From: Pseudomonadota bacterium
GTDB lineage: Bacteria; Pseudomonadota; Gammaproteobacteria; Xanthomonadales; Ahniellaceae
Assembly: GCA_022843465.1 (NCBI GenBank)
Contig: JALHNO010000025.1
Span: 1 to 62,757, forward strand
Length of the DNA stretch: 62,757 nt
Reading direction: 5' to 3'
The position numbers and the translations under genes were made by a program. The notes under the pieces were generated by a model. It was not told the DNA's origin. It did no database searches and worked only from the letters and a program-made list of their open reading frames with translations. Of the stretch, positions 49,052 through 58,915 are shown in pieces; within the stretch, counting starts at the first letter, position 1, and the number at the start of each line of letters is the position of its first letter.

Positions 49052-49444
49052 ATGTTCATTGATCCCAGTTCAACCTACGTCTGCCTGCATGCCGATGGGC
49101 AGGCTGAGCCCGTACCCGGTGGCCAGGCGTTCTGGTCGCGCCCCGAGGCCGAGTTGGCGCGCTACGGTCAGGGCTGGCTGATCTCGGAATTCGAATGCGC
49201 GAGCGATTGGCCGAACTGGGAAATGCATCCGCACGCGGATGAATTCGTGTACCTGCTCGTCGGCTCGGCCACACTGTACTTCGAACTGCCGACGGGGCTG
49301 CAGGCGATTCCCTTGGTCGGACGGGGTGCCGTTATCGTGCCACAGGGAATTTGGCATACTGCCAAGGTGAGCGAACCCAGCCGGATGCTGTTTGTAACTC
49401 GAGGCCATGAGACCCAGCATCGACCGGTCACCAGTGTGCCTTAG
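49052..49444 (+). CDS. Cupin domain protein, 130 aa
   Basis: HPHADEFVYLLVGSATLYFE is cupin motif 1 (two His, Glu), and AVIVPQGIWHTAKV is motif 2 (His). It is a single-domain metal-binding cupin of unknown substrate. Confidence 0.87.
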   Translation: MFIDPSSTYVCLHADGQAEPVPGGQAFWSRPEAELARYGQGWLISEFECASDWPNWEMHPHADEFVYLLVGSATLYFELPTGLQAIPLVGRGAVIVPQGIWHTAKVSEPSRMLFVTRGHETQHRPVTSVP

Positions 49445-49568
49445 ACACCAGGCTGCAACACGATTCAGGGCTTCCGCCTTCACTCTGCGCCGCGTGCCGA
49501 CTTGTTCGCGGCGCTCGACAACACCTGCGCCAAAATGCGCGATCGCCATCCATTCAGGAGTACCCAGC

Positions 49569-49964
49569 ATGCAGCATGTTGCGAAGGGTGAGTTCGAAGT
49601 ACGCCTTCAGCCGCTGGACGTGGAGGGCCAGGGTGAGAGCGGCACACTCGGCCGGATGTCGATCGACAAGACGATCAGCGGCGATCTGGTCGCGACCACG
49701 CGCGGCCAGATGCTCACCGCATTCGGCGCTGTGAAGGGCTCGGCCGGCTATGTCGCCATCGAACTGGTCACCGGCACCTTGCATGGTCGGGCGGGCAGCT
49801 TTGTGCTGCAACACACCGGCAGCATGAATCGTGGAACGCCCAGCCTGTCGGTCAGCGTGGTGCCGGACTCGGGAACCGGTGAACTCGCCGGCCTCACCGG
49901 CAACTTCAACATCATCATTGCTGACGGCAGGCACAGCTACGAGTTCAGTTATGGGCTGCCGTAG
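49569..49964 (+). CDS. DUF3224 family protein, 131 aa
   Basis: A beta-barrel (AOC-like) pattern: GRMSIDKTISGDLVATTRGQ, AGYVAIELVTGTLHGRAGSF, TGELAGLTGNFNIIIADGRH and final YEFSYGLP fit DUF3224. The function is unknown. ATG 49569 is at the usual family start. Confidence 0.9.
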   Translation: MQHVAKGEFEVRLQPLDVEGQGESGTLGRMSIDKTISGDLVATTRGQMLTAFGAVKGSAGYVAIELVTGTLHGRAGSFVLQHTGSMNRGTPSLSVSVVPDSGTGELAGLTGNFNIIIADGRHSYEFSYGLP

Positions 49965-50099
49965 CTCGGTGTCCGTGCTCGGCACGGGCGGGCCGGTGCG
50001 GGCGGCGGTGTGTCAACGCCAGACCGCCGCCTGGTTGTCTGCAACGTTGATCAGTGGGATCGGGCATCCGATCCGCTCCTGTCGATCAGGAAGCACGTC

Positions 50100-50450
50100 A
50101 TGAACGAAGACACGGTGACCCTGTTCCGCCCGACCGGACCAGAAGAACTGCAACTGGTTCGCGACAGCGGCTTTCGCGCCTGGCCGCCGCGCCTGCCGGA
50201 TCAGCCGATCTTCTATCCCGTGACCAATGAGGCCTACGCCACCCAGATTGCGCGCGACTGGAACGTCAAAGCCAGCGGCAAAGGATACGTCACCAGGTTC
50301 CAGGTGCGGCGTGCCTTCATGCAGAACTACAAGGTCGAGACGGTCGGCGGCGCCATGCACACCGAGTGGTGGATACCGGCGGAAGATCTCGAGGCACTGA
50401 ATGCGAATATCGTCGGGCTGATCGAGGTTATCCAGGAATTCGGATCTTGA
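50100..50450 (+). CDS. Conserved hypothetical protein (annotated elsewhere as ADP-ribosylation/crystallin J1), 116 aa
   Basis: VTLFRPTGPEELQLVRDSGF, FPPRLPDQPIFYPV-type segment, YATQIARDWNVKASGKGYVT and TEWWIPAEDLEALNANIVG are as in a family often labelled 'ADP-ribosylation/crystallin J1', a name that is probably historical. Confidence 0.8.
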   Translation: MNEDTVTLFRPTGPEELQLVRDSGFRAWPPRLPDQPIFYPVTNEAYATQIARDWNVKASGKGYVTRFQVRRAFMQNYKVETVGGAMHTEWWIPAEDLEALNANIVGLIEVIQEFGS

Positions 50451-50716
50451 GGAAGGGCCTCACGAGCACAGGCGAGCCTGTGACCAACAAGCTAGAGAAG
50501 TCGCTTTTCCCACCGATGCCCCATGCTGCACCTACTTGCATGAGGCACTTGTCGCTTCCACCCTCTGGACTGAGGAAATGCCAGCTGACTTCGTGTCCAT
50601 GAGGCCCGCGGACCGAGTCGCGAAATCATCAAGGTGCGGATCACGCCGTTGGGTCCACTGCGAGGAGAGGTCAGCGCTGCATCGCGAGTCTTTGGCTATG
50701 GAGAGGTATCAAGAAT
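50451..50716. other. Gene-free stretch before 50,717
   Basis: No protein-like frame or repeat is seen. Confidence 0.5.
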
Positions 50717-51082
50717 ATGAGAACGCGCACCGTTCCCTGGAACGAAGTCGTCGACTGGTACGAACAACTCCGTCGGAAAGGGTGGCAACTCGATTCGATG
50801 TTGCAGCTGATTCGATTTCTTGCCAGTTCTGACTACGCGGCGGGTCTGTTCGCGTACACCTCGCACGATGTGCTCGGCTTGGGACGGGTGGCTGACTTCG
50901 GGGCAGGCGATGCGGAACTGCGCGTCGAATTCAATCTCGTACGCCAGGTTTTTCGATTCAGCTACTCCCAAGGTGAGAACGACCGTACGCCCTGGTCGCA
51001 GCAGTGTGGGGCAGCGGATGGTCAGCGGACCCTCGAGCATATCCTGCAGAGGCGGCTGCGCTGGTTTCATCGGGGCGAGTGA
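50717..51082 (+). CDS. Hypothetical protein, 121 aa
   Basis: VDWYEQLRRKGWQLDSMLQL and VLGLGRVADFGAGDAELRVE look protein-like. No family is recognised. Confidence 0.62.
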   Translation: MRTRTVPWNEVVDWYEQLRRKGWQLDSMLQLIRFLASSDYAAGLFAYTSHDVLGLGRVADFGAGDAELRVEFNLVRQVFRFSYSQGENDRTPWSQQCGAADGQRTLEHILQRRLRWFHRGE

Positions 51083-51193
51083 GGATCGGTCGCGCTGATA
51101 CGGGCATTCCGCTCGGCAGCAGGTGCGGCGGGCGCGGATCCGAATCCAGCCGATCGCGCGGCTAGAATATCGCTACCCAATCTGGAGTTCGCG

Positions 51194-51727
51194 ATGCTTG
51201 CTGTGCGCAGTGCCACGCCCGCTGATGCTGGACCGTTGGCGCGGATCGCCGAGGAAACCTTTCGCGCGACCTTTGCTGCCATGAATGCAGCCGAGGATAT
51301 GGATCTGCACTGCCAGAGCCGGTATGGCGCCGACATCCAGGCGGCCGAGATCGAAAATCCGGGCATGCTGACCCTGCTCTGCGAGGAGGGCGGCGCGCTC
51401 GCGGGATTTGCGCAACTGAAGTGGGGTGCGGCGCCAGCCTGCGTAGCGACGGCTGCGCCCGGCGAAGTCCATCGCCTGTATGTGCGTGCACACTGGCACG
51501 GGAAAGGGGCAGCGCAGGAACTGATGCGCAGCGGCATCGAGGCCCTGACCCGGCGTGGCTGCGACGCGGTCTGGCTGGGCGTATGGGAGCGCAATCCGCG
51601 CGCAATCGCGTTCTACCGCAAGTGGGGTTTTGTCGAGGTGGGGCACCATGTGTTTCCGCTCGGACGCGATCCGCAGCGTGATGTGGTGATGATGAAGACC
51701 TTGGCGGGTACAGGGATTGTCGCGTAG
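51194..51727 (+). CDS. GNAT family acetyltransferase, 177 aa
   Basis: RSATPADAGPLARIAEETFR at the N-terminus, motif A VHRLYVRAHWHGKGAAQELM (HGKGAA) and motif B GVWERNPRAIAFYRKWGFV make this a clear GNAT. The substrate is unknown. Confidence 0.92.
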   Translation: MLAVRSATPADAGPLARIAEETFRATFAAMNAAEDMDLHCQSRYGADIQAAEIENPGMLTLLCEEGGALAGFAQLKWGAAPACVATAAPGEVHRLYVRAHWHGKGAAQELMRSGIEALTRRGCDAVWLGVWERNPRAIAFYRKWGFVEVGHHVFPLGRDPQRDVVMMKTLAGTGIVA

Positions 51728-52093
51728 ACATCTGGTTTCCGATTGCGCTGAGCCGCTCGTGACGCGGGCCGCAGAGGCAGGGTGAAGTGGCCTGGCGCGA
51801 TTGCTGTGCGTGCATCGTGCATCGCGCGCGTGTCGCCTAGGCTGGTCGGGTAGCGCCCGGCCGTTGGCCACTCGCAATCCAGCTCCGATCCGGAGCAGCC
51901 CAATGGACTGAGGAACGCGGCCAACGTCCTCGCCACGTCACTTCGGACAGCTGGTGTAGAGAATTTGCGATTGCCCGCTATCAGATGTGCTGAAATCCAC
52001 CCAGGATTCCAGCCAGAGGTGAGTGGCAGCGATGTCGACATCCTTCATGTTTGCACCCGTCCGGGCCAGACGGCTCCAGCCTGCAAGTCGAAC
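51728..52093. other. 366 bp without a supported gene
   Basis: It probably holds the promoter of the diguanylate cyclase at 52,094. I see no distinct motif. Confidence 0.5.
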
Positions 52094-52999
52094 ATGTCCC
52101 TGATCAGGTACATCGACAATCGCCTTCAACTCATTGCGCGTGACGCACTGGTTTCGCTGAGCGTTGCTGGCGTCCTGTTCATAGGGTGGGCCGATTACGC
52201 CTCCGGATACGAGATCTCGATGTCCCTGCTCTATCTCGCGCCGGTTACGGTGGCGGCTTGGTACGGGGGGCGGCGGATAGGTCTGGCTATCGCAATCCTA
52301 TCCTGCTGTACCTGGTACGGCGCCGAGTTGGCCGCTGGCCGACAGTATTCACATGCCGCCATTCCGGTCTGGAACGCGCTCGTGCGATTGGGCTTCTTTG
52401 CGATTACCGCCAGGTTGATCGATGCCTTGCACACCAGTCTACGCCGGGAGCAGGCTTTGGCGCGCAGCGATGGACTGACCGGGCTTTATAGTCGACGGGC
52501 CTTCGAGGAACGCTTGCGGCACGATCTGGATCTGGCACGGCATCGCCAGAGCGCGCTGACGCTGGCTTATCTTGATCTGGATGACTTCAAGGTCATCAAT
52601 GACCGTCATGGTCATGCCGAAGGTGATCGGGTGCTGCGCGCGGTTGGCAGGGTGCTGAGCAGCTTCATGCGCGATGCCGATACTGCGGGGCGGCTGGGTG
52701 GCGACGAGTTTGCGCTGGTTTTTCCGGATACCGATGCAGGGCAGGCGAGAGCAGCCATTTCGAACCTGCGCGCACGGTTGCATGCAGAGCTTGCCCGCGA
52801 AGGCCGCAGTGTGCATTGCAGTATGGGCGCGGTGACGTTTCTGAGTCCTGCCGATTCGCCGGAGTCGGCCCTGGCCGCAGCCGACGAGCTGATGTATCGG
52901 GTCAAGCGCGAGGGCAAGGGGGTGGTACGTTTCAGCGTGATAGGCGACGCCAAGCCGAGCCATACCGAGACCCGATTGCCGACCGCGCCCGATCACTGA
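52094..52999 (+). CDS. Membrane diguanylate cyclase (GGDEF), 301 aa
   Basis: Three to four transmembrane segments (residues ~15-110) precede a GGDEF domain with DGLTGLYSRRAFEERLRHDL, YLDLDDFKVINDRHGHAEGD and intact RLGGDEFALVF. It makes cyclic di-GMP. ATG 52094 is the last start before the first membrane segment. Confidence 0.93.
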   Translation: MSLIRYIDNRLQLIARDALVSLSVAGVLFIGWADYASGYEISMSLLYLAPVTVAAWYGGRRIGLAIAILSCCTWYGAELAAGRQYSHAAIPVWNALVRLGFFAITARLIDALHTSLRREQALARSDGLTGLYSRRAFEERLRHDLDLARHRQSALTLAYLDLDDFKVINDRHGHAEGDRVLRAVGRVLSSFMRDADTAGRLGGDEFALVFPDTDAGQARAAISNLRARLHAELAREGRSVHCSMGAVTFLSPADSPESALAAADELMYRVKREGKGVVRFSVIGDAKPSHTETRLPTAPDH

Positions 53000-53080
53000 G
53001 ATTGGCGTTGCCGGGTGGCGCGAAGCGCTGCGCGTCGCTAGGCTTGGCGCATCCTGCATGGGTGGGGGCTCGGGTTTTTC

Positions 53081-53398
53081 ATGAATGACAACGCCGACAC
53101 CACGCGCAGATCCGTGCTCTGGGGCGTGTCGTCGATCGTCTGCAGTGTGCTGGCCTGCGCTGCATTCTGGTTCTGGGGCAGTTATTCCCAGGCACCCTCG
53201 GAAGAACCGTCGTGGCAGGCCGCCAAGAGGGTGTTTAGGCTTGCACAGCTGGGCTTTCCAGCGGCGGGCCTGATCTGCGTGCTGGTCTCCTGGAAATCAG
53301 CGGAGCCGCGCTGGCTGGTCGCCGCCGCCTTCATGCTGAACATGTTGCCGATGTCGGTCATAGCGATCGGTATCTGGCTGGCGACGAGTTCCTGGTAG
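53081..53398 (+). CDS. Hypothetical membrane protein, 105 aa
   Basis: Three hydrophobic segments (residues ~12-33, 54-70 and 78-102). No family is recognised. Confidence 0.7.
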   Translation: MNDNADTTRRSVLWGVSSIVCSVLACAAFWFWGSYSQAPSEEPSWQAAKRVFRLAQLGFPAAGLICVLVSWKSAEPRWLVAAAFMLNMLPMSVIAIGIWLATSSW

Positions 53399-53460
53399 TG
53401 CGGAGGTCGGACCGGACTCGCCTTGCCGGATATCGAGCCAATTCCGCCGCAGTGTTCATG

Positions 53461-53505
53461 CACGCAATACGGCGCAATGCGCTTCGCTTATTGCGCCCTG
53501 CGTTC
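53461..53505. repeat. Palindromic REP element, copy 1
   Basis: GCAATACGGCGCAATGCGCT then TTCGCTTATTGCGCCCTGCG; GGCGCAAT pairs with ATTGCGCC. Confidence 0.8.
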
Positions 53506-53605
53506 CGGGAATGCGGTACATTTCGGCGGGCGTGGCAGGGCGGTTGGGTATCAGGATTTGCTGCGCAGCGACTGGTCTCCGGCATGGTGAATCAGGGGAG
53601 GCGTT

Positions 53606-54214
53606 ATGGCTGAGAATCCGATGTATCACAAGGGCATGCGGCAGTTGCAGGACGTGCGCGAGACGCGGCCGCTGGCTGACCGACTGGAACAGGTGATCGT
53701 AAGAACCGCGTTCACCGACGAGGACCGTGCCTTCATCCAGCGCTGCCCGATGTTCTTCATTGCGACGGCGGATGATCAGGGTTTTCCGGATTGTTCGTAC
53801 AAGGGCGGCCTGCCCGGTTTTGTGCGCGTGCTCGACGAACACACGCTGGCCATTCCCGATTACGATGGCAATGGCATGTATCGAACCTGGGGCAATGTGC
53901 TTGTCAATCCCAGGGTCGGTCTGCTGTTCGTGGATTTCCAGAACCCGAAGCGGCTGCGCGTGAACGGTACCGCCGCGGTCGGCGTGGATGATCCCCTGCG
54001 TGCGGAGTACGAAGGCTCGGTGATGATCATCAGGATCACCGCGACCAGGATATTCCCCAATTGCCCGCGCTATCTGCATCCGATGCAACTGGTCGAGCAC
54101 TCGGCGCATGCGCCGCGGCCGGACTACACACCGCCGGTGCCGGCCTGGAAATCCTTCGAGGCGTTCCGCGATGCGCTGCCGCCGCGTGACCGGACCAGCG
54201 ACGAACCGGGATGA
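53606..54214 (+). CDS. Pyridoxamine 5'-phosphate oxidase family protein, 202 aa
   Basis: FMN-binding split-barrel signatures: CPMFFIATADDQGFPDCSYK, GGLPGFVRVLDEHTLAIPDY, DGNGMYRTWGNVLVNPRVGL and LLFVDFQNPKRLRVNGTA. The family includes flavin-dependent reductases; the substrate is unknown. The ATG follows GGAGG. Confidence 0.92.
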   Translation: MAENPMYHKGMRQLQDVRETRPLADRLEQVIVRTAFTDEDRAFIQRCPMFFIATADDQGFPDCSYKGGLPGFVRVLDEHTLAIPDYDGNGMYRTWGNVLVNPRVGLLFVDFQNPKRLRVNGTAAVGVDDPLRAEYEGSVMIIRITATRIFPNCPRYLHPMQLVEHSAHAPRPDYTPPVPAWKSFEAFRDALPPRDRTSDEPG

Positions 54215-54269
54215 GTGCGTTGACGATGCGGATCGAGCCAGGTGAGGGAACTCCGAGAGGAGTGTTCCG

Positions 54270-55160
54270 GTGACGCGATGGCGGCTGATGCTGATCGTTC
54301 TCGTCACGGCGGTGGCGACTGTTGCGGCCACCCTGTTGTCCATCGAGATCTTCGCCGACGAAGGCGCTGTCGAGGGAGCATCAATCGCGACAATGAATTC
54401 AACCGTGCTGGGCGAGCAGCGCGAATATCTGGTGCATCTGCCGGAAGGCCATGACGCCAACGCGACCACGCGCTTCCCGGTCTTGTATGTGCTGGACGGT
54501 GGCTCGCAGTCGGGCCACACGGCGCACGCCGCGGCGATGCTGGCACGCGTGGGTCTGGTGCCGCCGATGATCGTCGTCGGGGTGCCCAGCATCGACGGAG
54601 AAACCCGAAATCGCGACTACACACCGCCCGACATGCGGCTCGATACCGACGTAGCGGACGGTCCCATGGGTGCCGCTGACCGCTTCCTTGCGCACCTGGA
54701 AACCGAACTCATCCCTGCGATCGAACGTCAGTATCGGACCAGTCGCCCACGCATGCTGACGGGCTGGTCGCGCGGCGGGCTCTTCGCTGTCTATTCGCAG
54801 ATCGCGGCGCCCGCGCTGTTCGACGCACGCTTTGCCCATAGCCCAGCGCTGTGGCGCGAGGACAGTCGCATCGTGGGACAACTTGAACGCGCCGTCACCA
54901 CGTCCACGTCAAGTCCGACATTCCTGTTTCTCAGCCTGGGTGCGCGTGAAAACGAAAAGATGAGTGCAGCGTTTCGCGATGCCCAGTCCATGCTTGAGCG
55001 CAGCGCATCGCCGGACGTCCGATGGCGGGCTTACCTGAGTCCGGAAGGCGAACACGATACCAATCCGCACATCGCCACACCGGTCGGTCTCTGTGCCACG
55101 TTCAACCCGGAGCGCGCCTGCGGTTTGGGCAGCGCAGCAGACGCCAGCGCGTCATGGTAG
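54270..55160 (+). CDS. Exported alpha/beta hydrolase of the esterase D/IroE type, 296 aa
   Basis: A signal anchor (residues ~5-30) precedes FPVLYVLDGGSQSG (oxyanion strand), GVPSIDGETRNRDYTPPD, the nucleophile elbow GWSRGGLFAVYS and the C-terminal His region SPEGEHDTNPHI. This matches esterases that cleave siderophore or other esters. The last third is duplicated at 62,346. GTG start after GAGGAGTG. Confidence 0.9.
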   Translation: MTRWRLMLIVLVTAVATVAATLLSIEIFADEGAVEGASIATMNSTVLGEQREYLVHLPEGHDANATTRFPVLYVLDGGSQSGHTAHAAAMLARVGLVPPMIVVGVPSIDGETRNRDYTPPDMRLDTDVADGPMGAADRFLAHLETELIPAIERQYRTSRPRMLTGWSRGGLFAVYSQIAAPALFDARFAHSPALWREDSRIVGQLERAVTTSTSSPTFLFLSLGARENEKMSAAFRDAQSMLERSASPDVRWRAYLSPEGEHDTNPHIATPVGLCATFNPERACGLGSAADASASW

Positions 55161-56058
55161 TCGCGAGACCAGGGATGCGCATCGCTGCGCTCGGCGCAGC
55201 TTGGGAGGGCGCAAGCAATACGGCGCAATGCGCTGCGCTTATTGCGCCCTACGATTTCTGGCATGCCCTGGCTCGTATCACTGGACCTCGCAATGATTGC
55301 CGCTACCCACTGTGCACGCTTCAATCCGCTGATCCGACCCTATCTGGTCTTGCAGATCGCCTGTGTTCCGGTCCTCATGATCGTGGGAATCCCATCGGCC
55401 ATCATGGGGTTGCTGGGGACCGGCCGATGTGGGTCAAGCTTGAGCATTTCCCACAAATCCAGCTCGTAGATTCGGCATGTGCGACGCGTCTTATGAATGA
55501 CCGCCCTGCGTTCGGATTCGGCGACCAGCAATTCAGTTGCCGCAGCTTCCAGTCGACAAGGCGCCAAGAAGCGAGGGGCCGGTGCGTGGGTTGTCCTGGC
55601 TGAACTTCAATGACTGAGTGCAGTGGCGGCGAGTCGGTCCACGCGGCAATCGAAGCAGCAAAACACGCCGTGGCATGAAGCATCAGCAAGGTCGCCAGGC
55701 GAGCACCAGCGCGCGTCAGGAAGCCTCCAAAGCCGACCCCAAATCGAGATCCTGGACGGAGTGCTCGACCCATGAAGCCAGCGATCCAGGCAACGCCCAG
55801 CGCCGTCCCGCTTGCATTGGGTCCAGCACGGAGCGCAAGCACTCCCGCAACCGTTGGGTCGCGCGCAGGGCAGGATTCCCGTCTCTGTTCGGCGACAAGG
55901 AGGAGACCACCTCGCAACGGTTGGCCTGCCGCGCCCTGGCAACGCTTCACGGCACGCCTCGCGACGTACCGTGCATGAACGCGGGAGCAGGGAGGATCGC
56001 CTCTCCTTCGGTTGGCAGGGCGCCAACCACTGAATTTTCGCCAATTTCGCCCGCGCCC
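55161..56058. other. About 900 bp without a supported gene
   Basis: Apart from the REP at 55,213, several overlapping frames are open on both strands. One on the - strand (MLHATACFAASIAAWTDSPP region) looks membrane-like, but nothing fixes a start. It may be a decayed membrane protein. Confidence 0.5.
55213..55252. repeat. Palindromic REP element, copy 2
   Basis: GCAATACGGCGCAATGCGCT then GCGCTTATTGCGCCCTACGA, 53 bases after the esterase stop. Confidence 0.8.
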
Positions 56059-57723
56059 TTACTCAAAGCCATCCCGAAACTGCGGCATCAATTCCAATTC
56101 GGTGGCATTGATGATGCTGCGCTTCGCATTGTCGGCATCGTCATAAGCCTGCAGGAGTCCGATCAGGCGCACGTTGCTGGCGTTCACGCCAGCCGGCAGT
56201 TGCATGCCGAACGTGTGGTTGTAGGTTTCACCGGCGAACACGATAGGTGCCACCGAATTGGACAGCCCCCAGGGACCGGCGAGCATCACGCGAACTACGC
56301 CATCGTGGCGGAAATTCACGATCGGGTTGCCGGCACCAAAGTATGGGTGCCCGGCTACCGTATTGTAATAATTGGTCTGGTTATAGCCGCTCGCGCCATA
56401 AACGGCGTCTTCTACTACCCACAGATTGAGCCGCTGATCGCCGCTCGCATTCCCAGCAAAAGCCGCGCGTACGGTCGCGGAAAGCTGTCTCGTCTGCGGG
56501 TTGTAACTGACGCCTTGCAGCGAGACTTCGACTGGAACGATCTGATCAAGTCGCGCATCCACCTTTGCCGGCCAGCCATTGCGGTTCACCTCCACCACGG
56601 ATGCGCCTTCAAATTTCACGCGGTCGACCGTGCCCGAGGGGTAACCGCTAACGTAAGCCGCCTGCAGCGGCGCGGCATCGGCAATCGTCATGGCATCGCT
56701 GTTGTGCACTGAAACCGCAATGACGTTGGGCGACGATGCGCGCAACTGATTCCAGTAGACCGTGGCGTCTGGGCAGAATTGGCACCAGGTTCCGGTGTGC
56801 TGTTCAAGCACGACCTTTTTCACAGGTAGCGATGTCAGCACATGCACCGTGCCAGATGCGTTGTCGTTCGTGGCGTTCAAGTCCGTCTGTCCATTCACAG
56901 AGGTAATGCCAAGGTCAACGGCAAAGTCTCCCGGCGCCGCAAAGGTATGTTGCACAGGGTGAGTGATTTCAGCGGTTTGACCGACTGCAAGCGACAAGCC
57001 GCCGATGGTCGCGTTCTGCCAAACGCCATTCGCAACGCGATAGCGCAGGCCAATCGAGGCAGCCGGGGTGCCGCCGCGATTGGTCACTTCGGCGCGAATC
57101 TGCTGCGGACCCGGAACCACGTATTCCGGCGATGAAAGCCGCCTCAGTTCGACATCCCGCGCCACCAGGGTTTCGATCAGGACGTCGTCGACCGCCATAC
57201 CATCAGCCCATCCGCCGTTATCGTTATGGCGAAACGCAAACTTGACGTTGGACATTCCGGCGTAGGCCGAAACCAGCACGTTGCCTTCCGTCCAACCCCC
57301 GGCAGGCGCCAAGGTCTGCAGATTGATCCAGTTGCTGCCACCGTCGGTGCTTGCTTCTACGTGTGTCGTGGAACCATAAATATTCGGGCCGACGTATTGA
57401 AACTTCAGCAAGATGGCCTGGCCTGAATAGGTTGAGAGGTTCAGCTGTGGCGTGATCAACCGATCGCGGTCGGCGGAGTTGCTCTGGCCGGCCCCATCGT
57501 CATTCGAAGCGGCATAACGGGTGTGCGCCGGGACAAGAAAAAATTCGCTGCCGAGGTCGGTTCCAAACGCGAACCCGACCGATAGCGGGTTATGGGTACG
57601 TGTCCAGCCACTCGGGGGCGAGCCGACTTCGAAGTCCTGGGCAAGGATCTGAACGGCTTGGCTCGACGAGCAAAACAGAGCCAGCAGCAGCGTGAAAACG
57701 AGGATGAATGGGCGACGACTCAT
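56059..57723 (-). CDS. Secreted Omp28-like protein with N-terminal lectin-like domain, 554 aa
   Basis: A signal peptide (residues ~5-24) is followed by a MAM/cleaved-adhesin-like domain (QDFEVGSPPSGWTRTH, then ADGMAVDDVLIE), a CARDB-like beta domain (~190-285), and an Omp28-like domain with thioredoxin-type EQHTGTWCQFCPDATVYWNQ. It ends FRDGFE, a C-terminal signature I associate with secreted proteins of this bacterial group. ATG 57723 (complement) is chosen over an extension of 47 residues. Confidence 0.85.
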   Translation of the reverse strand: MSRRPFILVFTLLLALFCSSSQAVQILAQDFEVGSPPSGWTRTHNPLSVGFAFGTDLGSEFFLVPAHTRYAASNDDGAGQSNSADRDRLITPQLNLSTYSGQAILLKFQYVGPNIYGSTTHVEASTDGGSNWINLQTLAPAGGWTEGNVLVSAYAGMSNVKFAFRHNDNGGWADGMAVDDVLIETLVARDVELRRLSSPEYVVPGPQQIRAEVTNRGGTPAASIGLRYRVANGVWQNATIGGLSLAVGQTAEITHPVQHTFAAPGDFAVDLGITSVNGQTDLNATNDNASGTVHVLTSLPVKKVVLEQHTGTWCQFCPDATVYWNQLRASSPNVIAVSVHNSDAMTIADAAPLQAAYVSGYPSGTVDRVKFEGASVVEVNRNGWPAKVDARLDQIVPVEVSLQGVSYNPQTRQLSATVRAAFAGNASGDQRLNLWVVEDAVYGASGYNQTNYYNTVAGHPYFGAGNPIVNFRHDGVVRVMLAGPWGLSNSVAPIVFAGETYNHTFGMQLPAGVNASNVRLIGLLQAYDDADNAKRSIINATELELMPQFRDGFE

Positions 57724-58413
57724 GGCGGACTCCGGTTGGGTATGCGTGGGAACGAGAAATGCGCAGCGAACCGGACATTGGCTCTTCGCTGTGACCACGA
57801 GCCCGCCTGTCGTCCCGATTCGCCTACGACGAGTATTGCGCGCAACCGACTGATGGGCGACCAAATCCCCTCATGAAGAGGTCGGAGAAAGGCCCCGCAA
57901 AACCGAGAACCCGGACGCCGAAAACCTGGGCAGCCAACCATTGCGGTATCTCCCAGCCGGTCGCGCATGCCTCCGCTGACTTCACCCGCCCAGCTGGTCA
58001 TCGTGGGAACCAAGATATGCCCCGCTCTTCACGCGCTCCGCCCGACGCGTCCGAGCTCAAGCACCACGTTCCGCGTCTTGGGCGAACTGCTGTCCCCTGT
58101 GATGAGGATCACCGCAGCGGTCGTTCTTTTCGCCATGGTCGGAAGGGGGGGCTACTCACACCCTGTCTGGTGTCGCTTCGGTCAGCAGCTCGGCCTGCGC
58201 GCCGCTTCACCGTCGCGCAGGAGCCAGTCCGAGCTGCTCGGACTGCTCGGCTTCAGCGACCGACAGGTTCGCGCCGGTAAATGCTGCGCAATTTGCCAAC
58301 CGATTCCGACCACGCAGCGCTGCCTGGGCCGCAACCCCAGCCAATGGCAGAATCACGTCCTCGGCACTTGCATGGCGGTAAATGAGATCGCAGCGAGAGT
58401 AGAGCGTCCATGG
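57724..58413. other. 690 bp without a supported gene
   Basis: It contains the promoter region of the gene at 56,059 and a motif shared with the globin gene (57747-57781). The + strand frames appear to be chance. Confidence 0.55.
57747..57781 (-). promoter_or_regulatory. Shared upstream motif, copy 1
   Basis: On the - strand it starts CAATGTCCGGTTCGC and ends CTCGTTCCCA, 24 nt before the ATG at 57723. Copy 2 lies at 58916-58950. Confidence 0.55.
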
Positions 58414-58887
58414 TCAGCTACTGCCGAATTTTTGGGCTGGACCCGCTGCACTACCCGCACTGAGCAGCATTTCGTGTGAAGCCCAGACAAGAAGTCGCGA
58501 CCAGTTGTGCTCGGTGCGAGGTGCGAGTTCGCCGCCATTGGCGGCGATCAGGGCGCCCAGCAGTGCGGTGCAGACCACTCGATAGTGCATCGGTTTGGCG
58601 CCGTAGCCGCGGTGTGCTGCGCCCATCGCTCGAAGAGTGGAACTCAACGACTGTGGATCGTCGAGACCGCCGACGAGCACGGTCAGCATCTGTGCCAGCT
58701 TTACTTGCTGCGCCTGCATATCCGTGCTGAACAGAGCGCGCAGGCCTGGCGCCGCGTCAAAGACGCGCTTGTAGAAGGATTCCGCGAACTGTTCGGGGCG
58801 GGCGATGATGGGAGCTACCATGGCGCGCATGAGGCCAAGCTCGTCAGCCTGGAGCGCCTCGAAGTTGCTGATTGCCACGTCGCTCAT
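58414..58887 (-). CDS. Bacterial globin, 157 aa
   Basis: Globin fold: FEALQADELGLMRAMVAPII, FAESFYKRVFDAAPGLRALF, MQAQQVKLAQMLTVLV, and the proximal His in GAAHRGYGAKPMHYRVVCTA. The length fits single-domain globins of the flavohaemoglobin-like family. It may bind oxygen or nitric oxide. Confidence 0.9.
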   Translation of the reverse strand: MSDVAISNFEALQADELGLMRAMVAPIIARPEQFAESFYKRVFDAAPGLRALFSTDMQAQQVKLAQMLTVLVGGLDDPQSLSSTLRAMGAAHRGYGAKPMHYRVVCTALLGALIAANGGELAPRTEHNWSRLLVWASHEMLLSAGSAAGPAQKFGSS

Positions 58888-58915
58888 GTTGGGTTCCCGG
58901 GAGTCTCGTCAACTC

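Noticed and set aside
55402-56044. - strand membrane-like frame
   Set aside because: A hydrophobic stretch is present but no plausible start, ribosome binding site or family; kept only as an uncertain remnant.
57873-58479. + strand frames between the Omp28-like and globin genes
   Set aside because: They oppose both flanking genes and have no protein-like features.
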